A stretch of DNA of 64,000 bases from Bacteroidota bacterium (GCA_018818165.1 JAHISP010000071.1:248001-312000); one strand, 5' to 3'; positions 34,554 through 43,972 are shown, numbered from the stretch's first letter. The notes: generated by a model not told the origin, from the sequence alone. Numbers and translations: made by a program.

Positions 34554-36395
34554 ATGGAAAAAATGAATTATAAATATAGTTTACTAGTGTTATTTCTATT
34601 CGTCTTTTTGAGTAGTGTTTTTGCTCAAAAATTTGAAGTATCAGTGGATAAAACTACAGTTCAGCAGAATGAAAGATTCCAAGTCTATTTTACTTTTGAT
34701 GGAGGTGATAGAACTTCGCTTCAAAGTTTTAGACCACCAAATTTTAAGAATTTTAGTGTTTTAAGTGGTCCAAATCAATCATCCAGTATGAGCATTATTA
34801 ATGGAAGTGTTTCATCCACAATTACTTATTCGTACATAGTTATTGGTCCAAATATTGGAGAATTTACTATTGAATCTGCATCAGTTGAACATAAAGGGAA
34901 GGTATATAGAACTGATGAATTAAAAATTAGTGTTGCAAAAGGAGCTACGAAAAGCAATAATGCAAAAACTAATAATCAATCAATGAGTACTGATGAATTA
35001 CAAGAAAATGTTTTTATTAGAGCAATTGCGGATAAGTATAATGTTGTTAAAGGTGAACAAATAACTGTAACTTATAAATTGTATACTAAATTAAATATTT
35101 CATCTCCACAGATTTCCAAATTGCCACAATATAAAGGTTTTTGGGCTGAGGCTTTAGAAACTGGAAATAATATCCAATTTGAAGTTGAAATGTATGATGG
35201 AGTTCGTTATCGTTCGGCTGTGCTTAAAAAGGTTGCACTATTTCCAACAAAATCTGGACAATTAACTGTTACACCTTTTGAGTTGGAAATTCCGGTAATT
35301 GTAAAAAAATCTCAGCGCAACAATGATCCTTTCGATTCTTTTTTTAATGATTCATTTTTTGGCAGAACTGAAACCATACAGTTCAAAGCTATTTCAAATG
35401 ATGTTGTAATTAATGTAAGTGATTTACCTACTATTGGAATGCCAGAATCTTTTGCTGGTGCTGTTGGTGAATTTTCTTTTGAAGCAACTTTGGACAAAAA
35501 CAAAGTTAAAGCAAATGAACCAGTTACTCTTAAATTGGAAGTTAATGGAAAAGGAAATATTGAACTAATTGATTTACCCACAGTTAAACTTCCACCTGGA
35601 TTTGAGCAGTATGATCCTAAATCATTTAAAAATGTTAATAATAAAGGAGTTGTTTCTGGTACAAAAACAGAAGAATATTTAATTGTTCCTCGTGTTCCGG
35701 GAATTAAGGAAATTGAACCTATTAAGTTTAGTTATTTCAATCCAAGATTGAAAAAATATATTGAAGAAACATCCTCCAAATTTATAATTAATGTTGGAAT
35801 TGGAGATAGCGAATATGCTTCTACAAATTCTGGATTTTCGAAAGAGGATGTAAAATTATTAAGCCAAGATATTCGTTTTATTCAAACGTCAAATTTTGAA
35901 TTAGTTCCAAAAGAAACTGGAAATATTATAAAATCGTGGTTTTGGGGAATGTTAATATTTCCATTGTTTGTTATGCTAATTACAATTGGAATTAAAAGAC
36001 GTCAAGATAAATTAAGTGGAAATGTTCAACTTGTTAAATCGAGAAAGGCAGAAAAGAAAGCAAAATTAAGATTAAAATTTGCTCAAAAAGCTTTGGACGA
36101 AAATAATTTAGAAAAATATTACGAAGAAGTTTCAAAAGGCTTATTTGGTTATCTAGAAGATAAACTTCAACTGCAGAAAGCAGAATCATCAATTGAAAAA
36201 GTGTCATCTTTACTTGAGAAAAATGGAGTAAATAATGAACTTATTAAGCATGTTAAAGATATTCTAGAAAAATGTGAATTCTCAAGATTTGCACCACAAG
36301 CTCAAACAACAGAAATAGCTACAGATTTATATAACGAAACTGTTAATATTATTGTAGAAATTGAAAATTTAGTAAATAGTAAAAAGAAAAAATAG
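34554..36395 (+). CDS. batD: BatD, oxygen-tolerance protein
   Basis: 613 residues from ATG 34554 (ATG 34563 equally possible; upstream TTG 34527 rejected because it lies inside batC). Signal peptide (YSLLVLFLFVFLSSVFAQ), BatD beta-sandwich domains (DKTTVQQNERFQVYFTFDGG..., PGFEQYDPKSFKN), one membrane helix (SWFWGMLIFPLFVMLITIGI) and a cytoplasmic coiled segment (KKAKLRLKFAQKALDENNLE). Part of the membrane Bat complex. Located ten bases after batC. Confidence 0.9.
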   Translation: MEKMNYKYSLLVLFLFVFLSSVFAQKFEVSVDKTTVQQNERFQVYFTFDGGDRTSLQSFRPPNFKNFSVLSGPNQSSSMSIINGSVSSTITYSYIVIGPNIGEFTIESASVEHKGKVYRTDELKISVAKGATKSNNAKTNNQSMSTDELQENVFIRAIADKYNVVKGEQITVTYKLYTKLNISSPQISKLPQYKGFWAEALETGNNIQFEVEMYDGVRYRSAVLKKVALFPTKSGQLTVTPFELEIPVIVKKSQRNNDPFDSFFNDSFFGRTETIQFKAISNDVVINVSDLPTIGMPESFAGAVGEFSFEATLDKNKVKANEPVTLKLEVNGKGNIELIDLPTVKLPPGFEQYDPKSFKNVNNKGVVSGTKTEEYLIVPRVPGIKEIEPIKFSYFNPRLKKYIEETSSKFIINVGIGDSEYASTNSGFSKEDVKLLSQDIRFIQTSNFELVPKETGNIIKSWFWGMLIFPLFVMLITIGIKRRQDKLSGNVQLVKSRKAEKKAKLRLKFAQKALDENNLEKYYEEVSKGLFGYLEDKLQLQKAESSIEKVSSLLEKNGVNNELIKHVKDILEKCEFSRFAPQAQTTEIATDLYNETVNIIVEIENLVNSKKKK

Positions 36396-36398
36396 ATT

Positions 36399-37151
36399 AT
36401 GCGATATCTTAGTTTAATAATATTGTTTATTTCCGCTAGCTTTATTTTGGGTTCGCAGACGGATGAAATAATGAATGAAGCAAATAATTTATATCAAAAT
36501 AAACAATACCAGGAAGCAATTGAAAAATATAATTCAATTCTGGAATTGAATTATGAGTCATCTGTGCTTTATTATAATTTAGGAAATGCATATTTCCGTT
36601 CTGCACAAATTGGAAAAGCTATTTTAAATTACGAGCGTGCTTTAAAACTTGATCCAAATAACGAAGATTTATTATATAATTTATCAATTGTAAGATCGCG
36701 AACAACTGATAGAATTAAAGAAGTGCCCAAAATATTTATTGTTGAATGGTGGGAAATTCTAATTTCTTCACTCACTACTACAATGTGGCAAATCCTAGTT
36801 CTAGTTTTTTATCTAGTGTTAATAAGCAGCATTACTCTTTATTTTGTTACAAAATCTGGTACAACTCAGCGAATTACTGTTTTTACTTCGTTAATTGGAT
36901 TTTCTGGAGCAATATTTTTATCACTAATTCTTTTTGCAAATGTTCAAAGAGAAACTTCAACTGAATTTGGAATTATTACAACTAATACAATTTCTGCAAA
37001 ACAATCACCAAACGAATCTAGTGATGACGTGTTTGTAATTCATGAGGGATTAAAAATAGATGTGCAAGATGAATTTAGTGATTGGTATAAAATTAAACTC
37101 TCCGACGGAAAAGTTGGCTGGCTTCCTAAAAATTCAATGGAAATAATCTAA
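36399..37151 (+). CDS. batE: BatE, TPR and SH3-domain protein
   Basis: 250 residues: signal peptide (LSLIILFISASFILGSQ), two TPRs (NKQYQEAIEKYNSILEL, GKAILNYERALKLDPNNED), two membrane helices (MWQILVLVFYLVLISSITLYF; TSLIGFSGAIFLSLILFANV) and a bacterial SH3 domain at the end (ISAKQSPNESSDDVFVIHEGLKIDVQDEFSDWYKIKLSDGKVGWLP). Four bases after batD. Final gene of the Bat set, followed by a terminator. Confidence 0.88.
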   Translation: MRYLSLIILFISASFILGSQTDEIMNEANNLYQNKQYQEAIEKYNSILELNYESSVLYYNLGNAYFRSAQIGKAILNYERALKLDPNNEDLLYNLSIVRSRTTDRIKEVPKIFIVEWWEILISSLTTTMWQILVLVFYLVLISSITLYFVTKSGTTQRITVFTSLIGFSGAIFLSLILFANVQRETSTEFGIITTNTISAKQSPNESSDDVFVIHEGLKIDVQDEFSDWYKIKLSDGKVGWLPKNSMEII

Positions 37152-37190
37152 ATTATATTTTGATGTGCTAGAAATTTTGTGTGAAATTAC

Positions 37191-37282
37191 AAAAGCCCAA
37201 CTTCTGAAGTTGCAATGAATGTAAAAAAATTCCATTTTAATTAAAAATCTCTTGTGCAAGCAAGATTAAAAGTTGGGCTTTT
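37191..37282 (+). terminator. Terminator after batE, apparently interrupted
   Basis: AAAAGCCCAACTT (37191-37203) pairs with AAGTTGGGCTTTT (37270-37282). The expected short loop is followed by AAGTTG and then 58 extra bases before the same AGTTG recurs and the stem completes. The outer arms would still pair around the extra segment. Confidence 0.65.
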
Positions 37283-37306
37283 CAAAAAATGTAAGAGTTG
37301 ACAATT

Positions 37307-38407
37307 ATGAGTAATATTAAAGCAAAAAGATATAACAACATTAAACTGGGAGTAAGTATTGGCAAAGGAATTTTCTCTTTTTTTGCAATAATTGCATTTG
37401 TCTATTTTGGATTTAGTAAACAACTTGAGAATTATTTAACTAGCTACACTGAAAATCAATATCTGCTTTTAATTCTATTTGTAATTGTTCTTGGATTTGC
37501 TTCATCAATAATTGATTTTCCCATTAAATACTATGTTGAGTTTTATCTTGAGCATAAATATGAGCTAAGTAATCAAACAATTCCTAAATGGCTTTGGGAG
37601 GATTTTAAAGGACTTTTGGTTGGCTCAGTTATTGGATTTCCTATTCTTCTGCTGTTTTATTGGGTAATGTTAACTTTTGGCTCCCTTTGGTGGCTTGTGT
37701 TTTCTGCGGCAATGTTTTTAATTTCGGTAGTTCTAGCGCAAATTGTACCAATAATTATTTTGCCAATCTTCTATAAAATTACTCCAATTGAAAATGAAGA
37801 AATAAAAAAACGAGTACTTCGCTTAGCGGAAGATGTTAAAATGAAAGTCGAAAATGTATTTCAGTTTAATATGAGTAAAAACACAAAAAAAGCAAATGCT
37901 GCTTTTACTGGACTTGGAAGGACAAAACGCATTATTCTTGGCGATACTTTAATAGAAAATTATACAGAAGATGAAATAGAAACAGTTTTAGCTCACGAGT
38001 TTGGTCACTACAAACACAAACACATAATTAAAAATCTTTTTATTGGAACTCTTTTCAGTTTTCTAACATTTTTTTTAATTGCCAGTCTTTATAAACTTTC
38101 TCTTAGTTGGTTTGAATTTTCTAAAATAACAGAAGTTTCGGCACTACCAATGCTTTCAATTTGGGCTATGTTAATAGGATTGCTTACAACTCCAATTGGT
38201 AATATAATTTCGCGCAAATTTGAATACCAAGCGGATGAATATGCTATTAAAACTACTGGTAAATCGGAAGCATTTATCAATACTCTAGAAAAGTTAAATG
38301 AACAGAACCTTGGAGACAAAGAACCTCATCCATTTGTTGAATGGTTTTTTTATAGCCATCCTTCAGTGAGGAAACGGAAAGATAGGATTTTGAAATTGGT
38401 TGATTAG
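37307..38407 (+). CDS. M48 family metallopeptidase (Ste24/HtpX type)
   Basis: 366 residues from ATG 37307. Several membrane helices at the N-terminus, then VLAHEFGHYKHKH with the HExxH zinc motif, and the downstream EYQADEYA with the third zinc ligand. The KANAAFTGLGRTKRIILGDTLIENY segment is typical of the CAAX-protease (Ste24) branch. It degrades or processes membrane proteins in envelope stress. Same strand as, and just after, the Bat genes. Confidence 0.92.
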   Translation: MSNIKAKRYNNIKLGVSIGKGIFSFFAIIAFVYFGFSKQLENYLTSYTENQYLLLILFVIVLGFASSIIDFPIKYYVEFYLEHKYELSNQTIPKWLWEDFKGLLVGSVIGFPILLLFYWVMLTFGSLWWLVFSAAMFLISVVLAQIVPIIILPIFYKITPIENEEIKKRVLRLAEDVKMKVENVFQFNMSKNTKKANAAFTGLGRTKRIILGDTLIENYTEDEIETVLAHEFGHYKHKHIIKNLFIGTLFSFLTFFLIASLYKLSLSWFEFSKITEVSALPMLSIWAMLIGLLTTPIGNIISRKFEYQADEYAIKTTGKSEAFINTLEKLNEQNLGDKEPHPFVEWFFYSHPSVRKRKDRILKLVD

Positions 38408-38532
38408 TCCAATTAACTAGATTATTTTCTATAGCATAGCTTATTTTAAGGATTGTGTTATAACTCTTTAAAATGTCAGTAAAAAAAGGCATATTAGTTT
38501 CCACAACGTTGCTACAATATAAGTCAATTTAG

Positions 38533-39648
38533 TTATTCTCTCTTCCTTTCTGCAATAATTTTTCTTGTTTTCTTCAACTCATCAACTAAAACATTTTCAT
38601 GGGGGAGGTTTAGTTTGTATTGTGCTGCTAGTACTTTATTTGGTAATCCATCTAAAGAATATTTTGCAACCGTGTTGTCTTTTTCCGCGCAAAGAATTAA
38701 ACCAACTGGCGGGTTTTCATCTTTGTTAGTCCAATGTTCTTTTGCATAATTTAAGTACATGTGCATTTGCCCAGCATCGGCGTGCGTAAACTTACCAACC
38801 TTTAAGTCAATAACAACAAGGCATCTTAGTTTTCTGTGGAAAAAGAGAAGGTCAATGCGGAACCATTCGTTACCAATTCTTAGTCGTTTTTGGCGCCCTA
38901 TAAAAGCAAAATCGCTTCCTAATTCTAAAAGAAATTTTTCAAGATGAAGAATAAGAGCTTCTTCAAGTTCAGTTTCGGAGTATTCATCTTTAAGACCAAG
39001 AAACTCTAAAATATATGGGTCTTTAATTTCTTCTTCTACGGTTACAATATCTTCTGGTTTTTGTACACTTCCATTTTCTAGCATCTTAGCTTTATTTTTA
39101 GAAAGGAGAGTTCTTTCATAAAATTGTGAGGAGATTTGTCTATCCAACTGCCTAACAGACCAACCATTACGAAGAGCTTCTGCTTCGTAAAACTCTCTTG
39201 CATTATTATCTTTAACTCTTCTGGTGAGAGCCACATAATGAGACCAAGCAAGGGGGAATTTAGTTGTTATATTCTGTAGTTCTAATTTCCGAGACGGTGT
39301 CTCGGATTTTACAACTTCAGAATTCCGAGAAAGTGTCTCGGAATTTCCTATCTCTCTATTATTTAAAAAGAATAAACGCATAGTTTCAAGATTATCAACA
39401 GAAAAACCTTTTCCAAAAAGTTGGTTTAAATCTTTAGATAACATTTTTAATGTCGCATTACCATATTTGGCATAATCTTTACCATGTTGTTCAAACTCAA
39501 CAATTCTGTAACCAATCATCCAGTAAGTAGCTGTTAGGAGAGCATTTACAGTTCTTGCAGTCTCTTTTCGTGCAGATTCAAGCAACTGCGAAATATTACC
39601 AACTAATGATGAATAATTTTGCTGTAAAATGTTTTTATCTACTAGCAT
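38533..39648 (-). CDS. DUF1016/PDDEXK nuclease family protein (YhcG-like)
   Basis: 371 residues: DUF1016 N-terminal helical domain (ATYWMIGYRIVEFEQHGKDYAKYGNATLKMLSKDL) and the C-terminal nuclease-like part (FIGRQKRLRIGNEWFRIDLLFFHRKLRCLVVIDLKVGKFTHADAGQMHMYLNYAKEHW), with D and D-x-K of the PD-(D/E)xK fold. A linker of repeats (SETLSRNSEVVKSETPSRKLE) is coded by two DNA palindromes. Such proteins are found near restriction and defence islands, but no restriction genes are adjacent here. AAGGGGAA precedes the ATG. Confidence 0.88.
   Translation of the reverse strand: MLVDKNILQQNYSSLVGNISQLLESARKETARTVNALLTATYWMIGYRIVEFEQHGKDYAKYGNATLKMLSKDLNQLFGKGFSVDNLETMRLFFLNNREIGNSETLSRNSEVVKSETPSRKLELQNITTKFPLAWSHYVALTRRVKDNNAREFYEAEALRNGWSVRQLDRQISSQFYERTLLSKNKAKMLENGSVQKPEDIVTVEEEIKDPYILEFLGLKDEYSETELEEALILHLEKFLLELGSDFAFIGRQKRLRIGNEWFRIDLLFFHRKLRCLVVIDLKVGKFTHADAGQMHMYLNYAKEHWTNKDENPPVGLILCAEKDNTVAKYSLDGLPNKVLAAQYKLNLPHENVLVDELKKTRKIIAERKRE
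39288..39345. repeat. Two DNA palindromes inside the DUF1016 gene
   Basis: TCCGAGAC-GGT-GTCTCGGA (39288-39306) and AATTCCGAGA-AAGTG-TCTCGGAATT (39321-39345) share the core CCGAGA/TCTCGG. They code a repeated SET(L/P)SR(N/K) linker between the two domains. Perfect arms in coding DNA suggest a palindromic mobile repeat. Confidence 0.75.
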
Positions 39649-39771
39649 ATCTTTTTCCCCTTGTGTTCTTATGTCTTTGTGGCAATGGTCTTGTTTATTT
39701 TTGAGAGGCAGTTGTCAAAAGGAGAGCACAAATTTTGACAACGATAAAAATATCTCTGATAATTCTATATA

Positions 39772-40851
39772 TTACTCAAATAAATGTTTGAAAAATACAT
39801 CCCAAAAAGGATTTGTTTTTTGATTTTCTTTTTTCTTATAAGTAGACCAAAATTTTTGAAAAGTCTGTGATTCCATTATTCCAACAGGTCCTTCATAAAT
39901 TCCACCATCTTTCATGCCATCATAAACTCTAATTGCTATTAAATTATTTTGATTTTCCTTCAAATCATATTTGCTTAAATAATAATACCTAAACTGTGAG
40001 TATTCAGTTCCTTTCAAAACTAAATCTTCCATATCACCAGTTGCTCCAACTAGTTTTCCATTAATAAAAACTTCATCAATATCATCAATTTTACCTACAA
40101 CAAGTACATATTTTTGGTTAGCACTTTTATTGAAATAGAACTCTTTTCGGTACCATGCAAAACCGTCATAATCGGCATATCCAATATCTCTCCAAAATCC
40201 GGGAACCATAATATTTTCCCATGATTCTTTATCGATGTATTTCTTTTTCCAATCTAAATTATCACCTATCTTAAATTTCCAGTTGCCTGCCAAATCAATT
40301 ACTAGCTTATAATCAGAAATATTTTTAAAAATTCCAATATCCCCAGATACTATACCGCCGTTAAGCTGTGAATCGTAAACTCTAATTGAAATCGTGTTTT
40401 TTTTATTAAAATCAATAATGTTTTTGGGAATAGCGTAAATTCTATTAGCATTAAAAGCAGTTAGATAATATGGAGGAAAAACTCCCGAGAACCCAATAAG
40501 AATTCCATTAATATACACTTCATCAACATCATCAATATATCCAAGGCTCAAATAGAGATTTTCCTCCTTGTTATTGGGGGAAATTTCAAACTCAGTTCTA
40601 TACCAGGCAAATCCATCATATCCGTAAAATCCATGATCTTCCCAATTAGAAGGGACAGGAATAGTTTCCCAATCTTTATCATTAAAAGCAGGAGAAGTCC
40701 AATTCATATTATCACCAATTGAAAATTTCCATTCCTTTTTTAGATTTACCACTTTTTCTAAATCCTCTGCAAATAATATTAAGCCATTGCTAAAGCACAT
40801 TATTAAAAACGTTACTGCTAGAATTCTATTTTTATGGTTACTATTTTTCAT
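39772..40851 (-). CDS. Exported protein with two GH2-like sugar-binding domains
   Basis: 359 residues: signal peptide (RILAVTFLIMCFSNGLILFAE) then two homologous jelly-roll domains of about 145 residues. Each starts with the W-K-F-x-I-G-D-N pattern (KEWKFSIGDNMNWTSPAFND; GNWKFKIGDNLDWKKKYID) and contains Y-D-G-F-A-W-Y-R and the Y-I/V-N-G strand. This is the glycoside-hydrolase-2 N-terminal sugar-binding fold, but no catalytic domain follows. Located downstream of a two-component system with a PhoB-like operator; probably induced by it. Confidence 0.85.
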   Translation of the reverse strand: MKNSNHKNRILAVTFLIMCFSNGLILFAEDLEKVVNLKKEWKFSIGDNMNWTSPAFNDKDWETIPVPSNWEDHGFYGYDGFAWYRTEFEISPNNKEENLYLSLGYIDDVDEVYINGILIGFSGVFPPYYLTAFNANRIYAIPKNIIDFNKKNTISIRVYDSQLNGGIVSGDIGIFKNISDYKLVIDLAGNWKFKIGDNLDWKKKYIDKESWENIMVPGFWRDIGYADYDGFAWYRKEFYFNKSANQKYVLVVGKIDDIDEVFINGKLVGATGDMEDLVLKGTEYSQFRYYYLSKYDLKENQNNLIAIRVYDGMKDGGIYEGPVGIMESQTFQKFWSTYKKKENQKTNPFWDVFFKHLFE

Positions 40852-40871
40852 AATAGATATTTTTATGGATA

Positions 40872-41306
40872 TTACTTATTTGATAAATCTTCAAAATGTC
40901 TAAGATTACTTCCAGACTGAAGTTTATAAATATCAACAATCATATTTAATGAAATATTTTCTAATATGCTCTTTTCATCAACATTTATTTCTTCAAGTGC
41001 TTTTTGATCACCAATCATATATAACGCAAATGCTATAAGATTCTTTATGTCATCGTTTTTTTCAACTTTATATTTTGAAACAAGTAGTTCAGAGTTTTCA
41101 CTAATTTGATAAAGAGCTGTAAATTGAATTGCACATATTTTTAATCCAATATTATTAGAGTTTATGCCGTTTTTTAGATTTCCAACATATCTGTCATATT
41201 TTGCCTTTTCAACTGTATTTCTTAATTGGGCGAAATTTTGAGTTGAAAATGCAAATAGTAAAATAACTGTAAAAACTGTAACTAATTTTTTTGATGTCTG
41301 TTTCAT
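40872..41306 (-). CDS. Small exported hypothetical protein
   Basis: 144 residues: signal peptide (KLVTVFTVILLFAFSTQNFAQ) then an all-helical remainder, HEAT-like in appearance (GLKICAIQFTALYQISENSELLVSKY; IKNLIAFALYMIGDQKALEEI). No recognised family. It is the first gene behind the TTGTCA direct repeats and is followed 20 bases later by the sugar-binding gene, so the two are probably an operon. Confidence 0.7.
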   Translation of the reverse strand: MKQTSKKLVTVFTVILLFAFSTQNFAQLRNTVEKAKYDRYVGNLKNGINSNNIGLKICAIQFTALYQISENSELLVSKYKVEKNDDIKNLIAFALYMIGDQKALEEINVDEKSILENISLNMIVDIYKLQSGSNLRHFEDLSNK

Positions 41307-41367
41307 TTTATTTTCTCCTTAATAATTAAAATCTACAATACAAAAGACGGATAATAGTCTGTTATAG

Positions 41368-41404
41368 TTGTCATTGTTAAGTAAGGAGTTGTCATAAATT
41401 GTCA
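41368..41404. promoter_or_regulatory. PhoB/OmpR-like direct-repeat operator
   Basis: TTGTCA at 41368, 41389 and 41399: spacings of 21 and 10 bases, i.e. about two and one DNA turns. TTGTCATAAATTGTCAC (41389-41405) closely resembles the Pho box pattern (direct repeats of CTGTCA spaced by one turn). It lies 62-98 bases upstream of the exported gene at 41306 and next to a response-regulator gene. Confidence 0.55.
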
Positions 41405-41496
41405 CAATAATAAATAAACATAAAAAAGATGCTAAAAAGTGTAGTTTTAATGAAACAAATTTCAATTAATAATTGAATATTATTAGATTTTATTAA

Positions 41497-42180
41497 CTAG
41501 ACAGAAATCAATTTATAACCAATTCCGTGGATGGTTATAATCAATTTAGGGTTATTAGGGTCTGTTTCAATTTTGTTGCGCAATTTAAGAATAAAATTAT
41601 CCACAGTTCTAGCAGTTGTAAAAACATCTTTTCCCCAAATTTTTTCTAAAAGCTGCTCTCGGCTAACTGTGTTATTTTTGTTAATCCACAAATGGTGAAT
41701 AACTTCAAATTCTTTGTACGACATATTAATTGGCTTTTGATTTTCAAAAACACTATAGCTGGTAAAATCGAAAGTAAGTCTTCCAATTTTAATTGTTTCC
41801 GAAAGTTGTTTTTGCATATTATTTCTGCGCAAAATAGCTTTTATTCTGGATAACAATTCTCGAACACTAAATGGTTTAGTAATATAATCATCTGCACCAA
41901 ATTCCAATCCAAGTACCTTATCAAGCTCTTCTCCTTTTGCGGTTAAAAAAATAAGTGGAGTTTCGTTTCCCTCTGCACGTATTTTTTTGCAAACATCCAA
42001 ACCAGAAATTTTAGGCATCATAACGTCAAGTATTATTAAATCAAAATTATTATTCGATATTTTTAATAAGCCTTGTTCACCATCTTCAGCAAGTTCAATT
42101 TCATAACCTTCAAATTCAAGATTATCTTTTAAACCTAACCGCATTGCTGGCTCATCTTCGACTATAAGTATTCTTTTCAT
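41497..42180 (-). CDS. OmpR/PhoB-family response regulator
   Basis: 227 residues from ATG 42180 (the frame is open to 42240 but that would overlap the kinase). Receiver domain with phospho-acceptor in LIILDVMMPK, the T in FLTAKGEE and K in DDYITKPFS; winged-helix DNA-binding domain at about 130-227 (INMSYKEFEVIHHLWINKNNTVSREQLLEKIWG...TARTVDNFILKLRNKI). Begins 19 bases after the stop of the sensor kinase. Confidence 0.95.
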   Translation of the reverse strand: MKRILIVEDEPAMRLGLKDNLEFEGYEIELAEDGEQGLLKISNNNFDLIILDVMMPKISGLDVCKKIRAEGNETPLIFLTAKGEELDKVLGLEFGADDYITKPFSVRELLSRIKAILRRNNMQKQLSETIKIGRLTFDFTSYSVFENQKPINMSYKEFEVIHHLWINKNNTVSREQLLEKIWGKDVFTTARTVDNFILKLRNKIETDPNNPKLIITIHGIGYKLISV

Positions 42181-42199
42181 TGGGTGCCTATTCGTTTTT

Positions 42200-43735
42200 C
42201 TAATTTTTGGGTAATAGTATTCTAAAAATTGATCCTTCATTTATTGTACTAGTAAGAATAATATTTCCATTGTGTGCTTCAATGATACTTTTAACAATTG
42301 ATAATCCCAATCCAGTACCTTTAGTATCATGAATATTTCCAGTGGAAGCACGGAAAAATTTATCAAATATTTTCTTTTGCTCTTCTTTAGAAATACCAAT
42401 TCCATAATCTTCAACTTCAAAGTATATAAAATTATTGTTTGATCCAGTTCTTATAGTTATCATTTTTTTATTGGAGGAATATTTAATTGCGTTATCAATA
42501 AGATTTATAATCGCTTCTGAAATTGCTTCTTTGTCACATTTAATTATGGATAAATCTTGTTTGTCAAATTCGCATGTAAATCCTTTGCTACTAAAATGAT
42601 AATCATAAGTATCAAGAATCTGTTCTATTATTAGATTAATATCATTTCCTGAAAAATTATACTCTCTTTTGCCAGCTTCCATTTTAGAAAAATTTAATAT
42701 AGAAGAAACCATTCGACTTAGCCTATTTGTTTCTTGATGTATTATGGAATAGTATTCTTTCTTTTTCTCTTCCGATTTTATTCTGTCCATTTCTAACGTT
42801 TCCGAAAACATGCTTATTAGCGCAAGGGGAGTTTTTAGTTCGTGAGAAACATTTGACACAAAGTCTGATTTTAATTGGTTTAGTTTAATCTCTCTATTTA
42901 TACTTCTGAAAACAAAAATTCCAGCAATTATTATTATAGCAAATGTTGCCAAAAGTAGAAACACATTATATCCAATTCTTTTGCCTGTTAGCTCGTCTAT
43001 GGTTTCGCCTTTTAGAAGTATTCCCATTTCATAAGAGGGAATTATCCACAGTGCTTTTTTTATAGCCGTACTTTTATTTTCAACATTTTCGCTTTGATAA
43101 ATGGATGTACTATCAAGTCGATTTTTTACAAATAAAACAAATTTATCTTTTATTACTTCTTGAAATTTAGGTGCTAAAGTTTCATTTATAAATTCTTCCT
43201 TATTAAAAATAACACCAAAAATATTTTTCAAGTTTTGTGAATCTGGCAGTAAAAAAATAAGGCATTGTAAAGAATCGGAATAATTTAAATCAATAGGTTG
43301 AATTTTATTGTAACCTTGCTTGTTGTATTTTTTTAGTGACAAGGTAGATTTATTTATTTCTGGTCGTAATATTTCTAAATATTCTGAGTAAAACTCGTTA
43401 TGTTCTATATTCTTTGTTAGTATTAATGGTTTATCATCTGATAACACGAATAGACATTTGATAGTATTATTATTACTAAATAAATTTTCAATTTTTGTTT
43501 TACTACTTTCATTAGTATCTAATGAATTTGAGGCATTAACTTGCCAACCCTTCACTACATCCTGAGAATATTGATTTATTGAAAATAATATGGCATCCAG
43601 CTGGTCATAATAAACATCTTGAATTATTTTTTCATTTTCATTTATTGAAGTAATTTGAAAAATAATAAGTAAAAATGTTGGAAGAATAATGAGAACAGAA
43701 AGTCCAGCAAGTATTTGTTTAAGTGTTCTATTCAT
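42200..43735 (-). CDS. Membrane sensor histidine kinase
   Basis: 511 residues: membrane helix (ILAGLSVLIILPTFLLIIFQ), a periplasmic sensor of about 210 residues with no recognised fold, second helix (VFLLLATFAIIIIAGIFVF), H-box FVSNVSHELKTPLALISMFSE, N-box LIDNAIKYSSN, G1 DYGIGISKEEQ and G2 GTGLGLSIV. It would phosphorylate the following response regulator. Divergent from the VWA lipoprotein gene. Confidence 0.95.
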   Translation of the reverse strand: MNRTLKQILAGLSVLIILPTFLLIIFQITSINENEKIIQDVYYDQLDAILFSINQYSQDVVKGWQVNASNSLDTNESSKTKIENLFSNNNTIKCLFVLSDDKPLILTKNIEHNEFYSEYLEILRPEINKSTLSLKKYNKQGYNKIQPIDLNYSDSLQCLIFLLPDSQNLKNIFGVIFNKEEFINETLAPKFQEVIKDKFVLFVKNRLDSTSIYQSENVENKSTAIKKALWIIPSYEMGILLKGETIDELTGKRIGYNVFLLLATFAIIIIAGIFVFRSINREIKLNQLKSDFVSNVSHELKTPLALISMFSETLEMDRIKSEEKKKEYYSIIHQETNRLSRMVSSILNFSKMEAGKREYNFSGNDINLIIEQILDTYDYHFSSKGFTCEFDKQDLSIIKCDKEAISEAIINLIDNAIKYSSNKKMITIRTGSNNNFIYFEVEDYGIGISKEEQKKIFDKFFRASTGNIHDTKGTGLGLSIVKSIIEAHNGNIILTSTINEGSIFRILLPKN

Positions 43736-43941
43736 TATTATATTTTTTGTTAATAGTTGACGAAGATAAATAAAAATATTGATTTAGGAAAATTATCAAA
43801 AGATTTGAAGCTATATTACTGATGTTTTATAGTAATTTAAAATTGAACACTAATGTTGAAATATCTCACCAAAGCAAAATTGTGTCAAAAATTTATTAAA
43901 AGTAAGCAAACTTGAATATTAGCAATCTTTGTGTTTTCCCC

Positions 43942-43972
43942 TTTATAATTCCCCTATAATTGAATAATTTTG
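43942..43972 (+). promoter_or_regulatory. Possible promoter of the VWA lipoprotein gene
   Basis: TAATTTTG (43965-43972) fits the TAnnTTTG -7 box; the -33 position reads TTTA instead of TTTG at 19-base spacing. The ATG is 32 bases downstream. Weak call. Confidence 0.35.
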
